Shown here: piece by piece, positions 58,127-64,000 of the stretch
Numbering within the stretch: position 1 is the stretch's first letter
Layout: every line of letters starts with the position of its first letter
NCBI RefSeq assembly: GCF_028993555.1
Contig: NZ_CP118610.1
Coordinates: forward strand, 3,089,001-3,153,000
DNA: 64,000 nucleotides
Reading direction: 5' to 3'
Origin: Ensifer adhaerens
Lineage (GTDB): Bacteria; Pseudomonadota; Alphaproteobacteria; Rhizobiales; Rhizobiaceae
Translations under genes and position numbers: made by a program
Notes under the pieces: model-generated
Told to the model about the DNA's origin: nothing
Database searches by the model: none
The model's input: the letters and a program-made list of their open reading frames with translations, nothing else

Positions 58127-59137
58127 ATGACAGTGAAAGTCGCCATCAACGGTTTTGGCCGCATCGGCCGCAACGTGCTTCGCGCCATCGTCGAATCCGG
58201 CCGCAAGGACATCGAAGTCGTTGCGATCAACGACCTCGGCCCCGTTGAGACCAACGCTCACCTGCTGCGCTATGACTCGATCCACGGTCGGTTCCCGGCC
58301 GAGGTCAAGGTCGAAGGCGACACGATCACCATCAACGGTGGCAAGCCGATCAAGGTGACGGCGATCAAGGATCCGGCAACGCTGCCGCACAAGGAACTCG
58401 GCGTCGACATCGCGATGGAATGCACCGGCATCTTCACCGCCCGCGACAAGGCCGCAGCCCATCTGACCGCCGGCGCCAAGCGCGTCATCGTCTCGGCTCC
58501 GGCCGACGGCGCTGACCTGACGGTCGTTTACGGCGTCAACCACGACCAGCTGACCAAGGACCACCTGGTCATCTCCAACGCCTCGTGCACCACGAACTGC
58601 CTGGTTCCGGTGGTCAAGGTCCTGAACGATGTCATCGGCATCAACCACGGCTTCATGACCACGATCCACTCCTACACGAACGACCAGCCGTCGCTCGACC
58701 AGATGCACAAGGACCTTTACCGCGCCCGCGCTGCCGCTCTGTCGATGATCCCGACCTCGACCGGTGCCGCCAAGGCTGTTGGCCTTGTTCTGCCGGAACT
58801 GAAGGGCAAGCTCGACGGCACGTCGATCCGCGTCCCGACCCCGAACGTCTCGGTCGTCGACTTCAAGTTCGTCGCCAAGCGCAACACCTCGGTCGAGGAA
58901 ATCACCAACGCCATCAAGGCCGCCGCCAACGGCGCGCTCAAGGGCGTTCTCGGCTACACGGAAGAGCCGCTCGTTTCGCGCGACTTCAACCATGACAGCC
59001 ATTCCTCGATCTTCGCGATCGACCAGACCAAGGTCGTCGAAGGCAACTTCGTTCGTATCCTCACCTGGTACGACAACGAATGGGGCTTCTCGAACCGCAT
59101 GGCCGACACGGCAGTCGCCTTCGCCAAGCTCATCTAA
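58127..59137 (+). CDS. gap: Glyceraldehyde-3-phosphate dehydrogenase
   Basis: GAPDH (336 aa) oxidises glyceraldehyde-3-phosphate with NAD(P) and phosphate. The Rossmann motif is [16 protein letters not shown], the catalytic Cys is in [12 protein letters not shown] near 155, and [17 protein letters not shown] and [12 protein letters not shown] complete the signature. The start at 58127 follows AGGGAGAGA. It is followed 5 bp later by the glycolipid-binding gene and then pgk. Confidence 0.97.
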   Translation: MTVKVAINGFGRIGRNVLRAIVESGRKDIEVVAINDLGPVETNAHLLRYDSIHGRFPAEVKVEGDTITINGGKPIKVTAIKDPATLPHKELGVDIAMECTGIFTARDKAAAHLTAGAKRVIVSAPADGADLTVVYGVNHDQLTKDHLVISNASCTTNCLVPVVKVLNDVIGINHGFMTTIHSYTNDQPSLDQMHKDLYRARAAALSMIPTSTGAAKAVGLVLPELKGKLDGTSIRVPTPNVSVVDFKFVAKRNTSVEEITNAIKAAANGALKGVLGYTEEPLVSRDFNHDSHSSIFAIDQTKVVEGNFVRILTWYDNEWGFSNRMADTAVAFAKLI

Positions 59138-59142
59138 CGCAG

Positions 59143-59733
59143 ATGTTTCGCGCCCTTTCCCCAACGACGGTCCGCTGGCGTCCGCTGGAAGGGGAAGGGC
59201 TCGAACACCTGACGCTGACGCAAACTGATACCACCGACGGCGCGGTCATCCGCGCCGTCGGCGTTCTCATTGGCAACCGCGGCGGTACGCCCTATGGCGT
59301 GCGCTACCGGGTCGATTGCGACAACACCTGGCATGTCCGCAAGTTGATGGTCGACACGACCGACGGCCGGAGCCTGCATCTGCGCTCGGACGTTCCGGGC
59401 CAGTGGATGACAGCGCGAGGCGCTCCCCTGCCTGAGTTCGATGGCTGCATCGATATCGATCTCGCCGGCACGCCCTTCACCAACACGCTTCCGATCCGCC
59501 GCCTTGGCCTCGATCGCAAGTCCGGCACCGTGGAGCTCAAGATGCTCTATGTGCCGTTCGACACGTTCGAGCCCGTTGTGGACGGCCAGCACTACACCTG
59601 CCTCGATGATTTCAGGCTCTATCGCTACGAGGCCGAGGACCGCAGCTTTGCCGCGGACCTGCCCGTGGACGAGGACGGCCTCGTCATCGACTATCCCACC
59701 CTTTTCCAGAGACTATCACCGGAGACTATCTGA
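59143..59733 (+). CDS. Putative glycolipid-binding protein (DUF1089/PF06475-like)
   Basis: A 196-aa protein starting 5 bp after the gap stop and ending in TGATG overlap with pgk, so it is translated between two glycolytic enzymes. The pattern [55 protein letters not shown] and [19 protein letters not shown] fits the putative glycolipid-binding family, an SRPBCC-unrelated beta fold with no established enzyme activity. No signal peptide is present. The lack of a ribosome site suggests coupling to gap. The role in sugar metabolism is unknown. Confidence 0.8.
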   Translation: MFRALSPTTVRWRPLEGEGLEHLTLTQTDTTDGAVIRAVGVLIGNRGGTPYGVRYRVDCDNTWHVRKLMVDTTDGRSLHLRSDVPGQWMTARGAPLPEFDGCIDIDLAGTPFTNTLPIRRLGLDRKSGTVELKMLYVPFDTFEPVVDGQHYTCLDDFRLYRYEAEDRSFAADLPVDEDGLVIDYPTLFQRLSPETI

Positions 59734-60929
59734 TGACTTTCAAGACCCTCGACGATCTGACCGACATCGCCGGCAAGCGCGTGCTGGTGCGCGTCGATCT
59801 CAACGTGCCGGTCAAGGACGGCGTGGTGACGGACGCGACCCGCATCGAGCGCGTGGCGCCGACCATCCGCGAACTGTCCGAAAAGGGCGCCAAGGTCATC
59901 CTGCTCGCCCATTTCGGCCGCCCGAAGGGAGAGCCCGTCGCCGACATGTCGCTGAAGACGATCGCGCCGGCCGTCGAAGACGTGCTCGACCAGCGCGTCC
60001 ATTTCGCCGCCGATTGCATCGGCGACAAGGCCAAGAACGCCATTGCCGAAATGAGCGACGGCGACGTGCTGCTGCTTGAAAACACCCGCTTCCACAAGGG
60101 CGAGGAAAAGAACGAGGCGGCCTTCGTCGAAGCGCTTGCCGCCAACGGCGACATCTACGTCAACGACGCTTTCTCCGCCGCACACCGCGCCCATGCCTCG
60201 ACCGAGGGCCTTGCCCATCATCTGCCCGCCTATGCCGGCCGTACCATGCAGGCCGAGCTCGAAGCGCTGGAAAAGGGCCTCGGCCAGCCGAAGCGGCCGG
60301 TCGTCGCGATCGTCGGCGGCGCCAAGGTCTCGACCAAGATCGACCTTTTGCAGAACCTTGTGACCAAGGTCGATGCGCTGGTCATCGGTGGCGGCATGGC
60401 CAACACCTTCATCGCCGCCAAGGGCGTCAATGTCGGCAAGTCGCTGTGCGAGCATGACCTTGCAGACACCGCCAAGGCGATCATTGCCGCTGCCGACAAG
60501 GCCGGATGCGCCATCGTGCTTCCGGAAGACGGCGTGATTGCCCGCGAGTTCAAGGCCGGCGCCGACAACGAAGTGGTCGACATCAACGCGATCCCCGCCG
60601 ATGCCATGGTTCTCGACGTCGGTCCGAAGTCGATCGCTGCCGTCAACGACTGGATCTCCAAGGCCGAAACGCTCGTCTGGAACGGCCCGCTCGGCGCCTT
60701 CGAAATCGCCCCCTTCGACAAGGCGACGGTTGCCGTTGCCAAGCACGCGGCCGCCCGTACCCGCCAGGGTTCTCTGGTCTCGGTAGCCGGCGGTGGCGAT
60801 ACCGTTGCGGCCCTGAACCATGCCGAAGTTGCGGACGATTTCAGCTACGTCTCGACCGCTGGCGGCGCGTTCCTCGAGTGGATGGAAGGCAAGCCGCTCC
60901 CGGGCGTCGACATCCTCAAGCAGAAGTAA
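59733..60929 (+). CDS. pgk: Phosphoglycerate kinase
   Basis: PGK (398 aa) transfers phosphate between 1,3-bisphosphoglycerate and ADP. The N-terminal block [20 protein letters not shown], the substrate sites HFGRPKGEP and [14 protein letters not shown], the hinge-domain motif [16 protein letters not shown], and the nucleotide loop [12 protein letters not shown] are all present. The start codon shares one base with the preceding stop. Normal length. Confidence 0.97.
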   Translation: MTFKTLDDLTDIAGKRVLVRVDLNVPVKDGVVTDATRIERVAPTIRELSEKGAKVILLAHFGRPKGEPVADMSLKTIAPAVEDVLDQRVHFAADCIGDKAKNAIAEMSDGDVLLLENTRFHKGEEKNEAAFVEALAANGDIYVNDAFSAAHRAHASTEGLAHHLPAYAGRTMQAELEALEKGLGQPKRPVVAIVGGAKVSTKIDLLQNLVTKVDALVIGGGMANTFIAAKGVNVGKSLCEHDLADTAKAIIAAADKAGCAIVLPEDGVIAREFKAGADNEVVDINAIPADAMVLDVGPKSIAAVNDWISKAETLVWNGPLGAFEIAPFDKATVAVAKHAAARTRQGSLVSVAGGGDTVAALNHAEVADDFSYVSTAGGAFLEWMEGKPLPGVDILKQK

Positions 60930-60938
60930 GACATGCAA

Positions 60939-60968
60939 CCGGCGCGTGGGGAGCCTCTCGCGCGCCGG
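60939..60968 (+). terminator. Possible terminator after pgk (no T run)
   Basis: CCGGCGCG (60939-60946) and CGCGCCGG (60961-60968) form an 8-bp stem shortly after the pgk stop. No T run follows, so termination may be weak or factor-dependent. Confidence 0.4.
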
Positions 60969-60994
60969 CCACCAAGAAAAAACCTCATTTATTC

Positions 60995-61021
60995 AAACGA
61001 TTAAACAAATTTAAATCGTTT
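60995..61021 (+). promoter_or_regulatory. Candidate LacI-type operator pair upstream of fbaB
   Basis: AAACGATT (60995-61002) and AATCGTTT (61014-61021) are perfect inverted 8-bp arms in an AT-rich island of otherwise GC-rich sequence. Each arm has a central CG as in LacI/GalR-family sites. It lies 155 bp before the fbaB start. A central-carbon regulator such as the rhizobial PckR is a possible binder, inferred only. Confidence 0.4.
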
Positions 61022-61175
61022 CAGTCGATTTTCTCGCCATTTTCCGGGACAATTTCACCTGTTACTCGCGCTCCTCGTCTGGAGCGTGGCGGCTGCCCCG
61101 TGCGCCGTCGGCCCAGAAGCTGTTTCAGTTTTCGCCCGATCGTGACGATCGGCGCTGTCTAGGGAGAGAAAAAGC

Positions 61176-62201
61176 ATGACGGAAAAATTGGAAGACATCG
61201 CCGTCGCCATGGTTGCCAATGGCCGCGGGCTGCTCGCCGCCGACGAGTCCACGGCAACGATCAAGAAGCGCTTCGACACGATCGGTCTCGAATCCACCGA
61301 GACCTCCAGGCGAGACTATCGCGAGATGTTGCTGCGCGCCAACGAGGCAATGCGCAAGTACATTTCCGGCGTCATTCTCTATGAGGAAACCCTTTTCCAG
61401 CATGCGGTCGACGGCACGCCGCTCGTCGACATCATCCGCGCCGCGGGCTCCATCCCCGGCATCAAGGTCGATGCCGGCGCCAAGCCGATGACAAACTTCC
61501 CGGCAGAAACCATCACAGAGGGCCTCGACGGCCTCGCCCAACGGCTGGCGCGATATTACGAGGCCGGCGCGCGCTTTGCAAAGTGGCGCGGCGTAATCTC
61601 CATCTCCGACACGCTGCCAAGCGCGGGCGCCGTTCGTGCCAACGCCCATGCGCTCGCCCGCTACGCGGCCCTTTGCCAGGACGCCGGCATCGTGCCGATC
61701 GTGGAGCCGGAGGTGCTGATGGACGGCGCCCCGGGCGACCACTCGATCGATCGTTCGGAGCATGTGACGGAGTGGACGCTGCGCACCACTTTTGAAGAAC
61801 TGGCCGCCATGCGGGTCAAGCTCGAGGGCATGATCCTGAAACCGAGCATGGTGATCGACGGCAAGAAGGCGCGCAAGGCCTCGGTGGCCGAGGTGGCCGA
61901 ACGCACGATCCGGGTGCTGAGGCGCACCGTTCCCTCGGCCGTTCCCGGCATCGCCTTCCTCTCCGGCGGTCAGTCGACCGAAGAGGCCACCGCCCATCTC
62001 TCTGCGATCAACGCGAGCCACGATCTTCCGTGGAAGCTCACCTTCTCCTATGGCCGTGCGCTGCAGCAGGAAGCGCTCGACGCCTGGCACGGCAAGGCCG
62101 ACAACATTGGTGCCGGCCAGCGCGCCTTCTCGCACCGCGCCCACATGTGCAGCCTCGCAGCCAAGGGCACCTGGAAAAAGGACCTCGAGAAGGCCGCGTA
62201 A
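61176..62201 (+). CDS. fbaB: Class I fructose-bisphosphate aldolase
   Basis: A 341-aa class I (Schiff-base) aldolase that cleaves fructose-1,6-bisphosphate. The eukaryote-like signature includes GRGLLAADESTATIKKRFD, the Schiff-base Lys in EGMILKPSMVIDG, and FLSGGQSTEEATAHL. The acidic site is IVPIVEPEVLMDG. The start at 61176 follows AGGGAGAG. Rhizobia use this metal-free enzyme in gluconeogenic growth. Its own AT-rich promoter region separates it from pgk. Confidence 0.95.
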   Translation: MTEKLEDIAVAMVANGRGLLAADESTATIKKRFDTIGLESTETSRRDYREMLLRANEAMRKYISGVILYEETLFQHAVDGTPLVDIIRAAGSIPGIKVDAGAKPMTNFPAETITEGLDGLAQRLARYYEAGARFAKWRGVISISDTLPSAGAVRANAHALARYAALCQDAGIVPIVEPEVLMDGAPGDHSIDRSEHVTEWTLRTTFEELAAMRVKLEGMILKPSMVIDGKKARKASVAEVAERTIRVLRRTVPSAVPGIAFLSGGQSTEEATAHLSAINASHDLPWKLTFSYGRALQQEALDAWHGKADNIGAGQRAFSHRAHMCSLAAKGTWKKDLEKAA

Positions 62202-62217
62202 GGCAGGGTCGAGAACC

Positions 62218-62246
62218 AAGGGGCCGCAGCAAGTCGGCCCCTTTTT
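62218..62246 (+). terminator. Terminator after fbaB
   Basis: AAGGGGCCG (62218-62226) pairs with CGGCCCCTT (62235-62243) across an 8-nt loop, followed by TTT. Confidence 0.88.
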
Positions 62247-62431
62247 CTCCGGCTTCATCCGCAGCAGGAAAGCGCCGTCAATATTACGGCGCGCCTGAAA
62301 GGCAGGGCAACCCAGGACCAGGCTGTCCCTGCCGGGCGGAACTTGTCACCGGAACAAGTTGGCGCCTTTGACGGGTGCGATCGCCGGCTTAAGTCTTGGC
62401 TTTGCAGCCAACTCCAGTGAAAGCCGGTGCC

Positions 62432-63367
62432 ATGACCTCAGCCGCCTCGCCGCAATCCATCGCCTACGTCACTGTCGACGTCTTTACCACTGAGCGTTTC
62501 GCCGGCAACCAGCTCGCCGTCATACCGGATGCCCGGGGCCTGACCGACCAGCAGATGCAGGCAATCGCGACCGAGTTCGGCTATTCCGAAGTCACCTTCG
62601 TGCTGCCGCCACGCGACCCCGCCAACACGGCGGAGGTCCGGATCTTCACGCCGACGATGGAAATTCCCTTTGCCGGTCACCCGAATGTCGGCACCGCCTT
62701 CGTGCTCGGCCGGCAGAAGGAAATCTTCGGCCGTGTACCCGGAGACATCCTGCGCTTCGAGGAAAAGGCTGGGCTGGTCGAGGCGACGTTGTCGCGGGAG
62801 AAGGGCGAGGTCATCGGTGCCCGCATCGTCGTGCCGCGCGGTCTGACGGCCGGCCCGGACATCGACGTCGGGACGATCGCAGCCTGCGCATCGCTTACGT
62901 CGGAAGCCATCAGTACGCGCATCCACACGCCAATCCGCCTTTCCGTCGGCCTGCCTTTCGCGGTCGCCGAGGTCAGTGATATCGCGACACTTTCGACGGC
63001 GCGGCCGAACGTGACCGCGTTCCAGACGGCCAATGCCCGCTACAAGCCGGAGGAAGACAGTTTCAGCCTGTTCCTCTACGTTCGCTCGGCAGAGGCGCCG
63101 TGGCAGATCCGGGCGCGCATGTTCGCGCCGCTCGACAATGTCAACGAGGATCCCGCGACCGGCAGCGCCTCCGCAGCGCTCTCCGCTTACCTCGTGTCGC
63201 TGGTGCCGGATCAGGAGATCGATGTCGAGATCACGATCGAACAGGGTGTGGAGATGGGCCGGCGCAGCCTTATCGGGGCGCATGTCCGCAAGCAGGGCGG
63301 CACCGTTCGCCAAGTCAGCCTTTCCGGCAATTGCGTCAGTGCCATGCGCGGGCTGATCGAGCTGTAG
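62432..63367 (+). CDS. PhzF-family isomerase-like protein
   Basis: A 311-aa protein of the PhzF fold (diaminopimelate-epimerase-like). The catalytic Glu is E53 in EFGYSEVTFVLPP. IPFAGHPNVGTAFVLG and NEDPATGSASAALSAYL are the two family blocks. The start at 62432 (MTSAASPQS) is used; an in-frame TTG at 62396 is weak. Members isomerise or epimerise small molecules, but only phenazine PhzF has a firm substrate. No phenazine genes are near. Confidence 0.9.
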   Translation: MTSAASPQSIAYVTVDVFTTERFAGNQLAVIPDARGLTDQQMQAIATEFGYSEVTFVLPPRDPANTAEVRIFTPTMEIPFAGHPNVGTAFVLGRQKEIFGRVPGDILRFEEKAGLVEATLSREKGEVIGARIVVPRGLTAGPDIDVGTIAACASLTSEAISTRIHTPIRLSVGLPFAVAEVSDIATLSTARPNVTAFQTANARYKPEEDSFSLFLYVRSAEAPWQIRARMFAPLDNVNEDPATGSASAALSAYLVSLVPDQEIDVEITIEQGVEMGRRSLIGAHVRKQGGTVRQVSLSGNCVSAMRGLIEL

Positions 63368-63386
63368 TGCTTTCCCTCTTAGGTCT

Positions 63387-63941
63387 TTAGGCGGCGTCGC
63401 CGGGCTCCGGCAACAGCGTCAGAATATCGGCAAACATATCCCGCCATTCGGCGTCGTCCATCTCGACGAAGCCGAAACCGCGCAGCAGAAAGACGCCTTC
63501 GGCGGCAAGGAAGGCCAGCCGTGCCCGGCGCCCCGCCTCGGTCGAAAGGTCGATGCCATCGAGACGGGCGCGGTACCAGGCGCGGTTCTTCTGCATATGC
63601 TCTTCCCGCTGCAGCAGTGCTGCCATCATGCCGGATGTGCGGGCATTGTCGGCCGTGTTCATCTGCGCGGTCACCGACGCATGGGCGCGCATCGCCTTGA
63701 CCGGATCAGGATCGTCGCCGCCTTCCGCCGCAACCGCGGTATCGAACTCGTCGAACCAACGCTGCATCATCGCGTCGATCAGGCCGTCCTTGTTGCCGAA
63801 GCAATACTGCACGCCGCCTTTGGTGATACCGGAGGCCTTGGCGACGGCATCGATCGTCAGGCCGGCAGCGCCGACGGAGTTCACGATCGCCTCCGCCGCA
63901 TCCAAAACCTTGTCACGATCGATTGTTCGACGTCGTCCCAT
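63387..63941 (-). CDS. TetR-family transcriptional regulator
   Basis: A 184-aa TetR regulator. The helix-turn-helix is seen as LTIDAVAKASGITKGGVQYCF (two blocks, about 28-48) followed by GNKDGLIDAMM. The C-terminal domain has the TetR_C pattern of drug-efflux regulators (AFLAAEGVFLLRGFGF). The start at 63941 follows AGGAAG. Its promoter holds an ATACGTACGTAT palindrome 22 bp upstream, and a divergent target gene should begin past the window edge. Confidence 0.92.
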   Translation of the reverse strand: MGRRRTIDRDKVLDAAEAIVNSVGAAGLTIDAVAKASGITKGGVQYCFGNKDGLIDAMMQRWFDEFDTAVAAEGGDDPDPVKAMRAHASVTAQMNTADNARTSGMMAALLQREEHMQKNRAWYRARLDGIDLSTEAGRRARLAFLAAEGVFLLRGFGFVEMDDAEWRDMFADILTLLPEPGDAA

Positions 63942-63963
63942 CTTGACTTCCTATTTCAAATCC

Positions 63964-63975
63964 ATACGTACGTAT
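63964..63975 (-). promoter_or_regulatory. TetR operator core ATACGTACGTAT
   Basis: A perfect 12-bp palindrome, 22 bp before the TetR start codon. It shares its ATACGTACGTAT core with the 24-bp palindrome at 35172-35195 before the other TetR gene. The outer flanks are not symmetrical. Confidence 0.65.
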
Positions 63976-64000
63976 TTAAATAATGAACCTGACCTTAACA

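Noticed and set aside
61001..61014. TTAA pair before fbaB as a CtrA box
   Set aside because: The spacing is 6 nt rather than 7, and the sequence is better explained by the inverted repeat with central CG steps.

Overview
The window reads as a chromosomal stretch of an alphaproteobacterium of the Rhizobiales, most like Sinorhizobium/Ensifer. The signs are the CtrA–ChpT cell-cycle genes next to fliJ and an EipA-type gene, an RpoH1-type heat-shock sigma factor, the sulfolipid operon sqdBDC beside ruvCAB, a class I FbaB aldolase in the tkt–gap–pgk cluster, high GC, and intergenic palindromic repeats of rhizobial type. It is mostly core genome. I see no tRNA or rRNA, CRISPR array, insertion sequence or prophage.

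Layout. 0–5 kb: partial fliJ, ctrA with a promoter rich in GANTC (CcrM) sites, a degenerate receiver protein, chpT, eipA, a folded palindromic repeat and a coiled-coil membrane protein. 5–16 kb: an rRNA/tRNA methyltransferase, a pseudouridine synthase, rpoH, a 770-aa acidic membrane protein, purA, a DMT exporter, a chemoreceptor and a GNAT enzyme. 16–21.4 kb: serC–serA with a candidate serC leader RNA, then two outer-membrane barrel genes, each preceded by a TTAA-N7-TTAA box. 21.4–32.3 kb: one long leftward series, tolQ-tolR-tolA-tolB-pal-cpoB-tilS-ftsH-glmM, for envelope integrity, division and essential housekeeping.

32.7–35.2 kb is an accessory-looking cassette: a stand-alone LigD-type polymerase, a haloalkane dehalogenase and its TetR regulator with a 24-bp perfect palindrome as operator. 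It separates tolQ from ybgC. 35.3–43 kb: ybgC, sqdBDC, a Tat-type metallophosphoesterase, ruvB-ruvA-ruvC and an LLM oxidoreductase. 43–53 kb: HAD phosphatase, yebC, a secreted Cys-rich protein plus an MBL-fold protein, an RND efflux pump with its adaptor, ymdB and 5-formyl-THF cyclo-ligase. 53–56 kb: two small genes and a LysR gene lie between the cyclo-ligase gene and a 6S RNA, followed by zapA and a DUF4164 gene. 56–62.2 kb: tkt, gap, a putative glycolipid-binding protein, pgk and fbaB, forming a central-carbon cluster. The window ends with a PhzF-family gene and a second TetR gene whose operator shares the ACGTACGT core with the first.

Together the window links cell-cycle control (CtrA, ChpT, candidate CtrA boxes on outer-membrane genes) with envelope upkeep (Tol-Pal, EipA, FtsH, sulfolipid) and carbon metabolism. 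The least explained items are the paired CtrA-like boxes, the two copies of one palindromic repeat, the TetR cassette, the altered receiver and metallo-beta-lactamase-fold proteins, and several lineage-type hypothetical genes. All assignments come from reading the sequence; no database search was possible.
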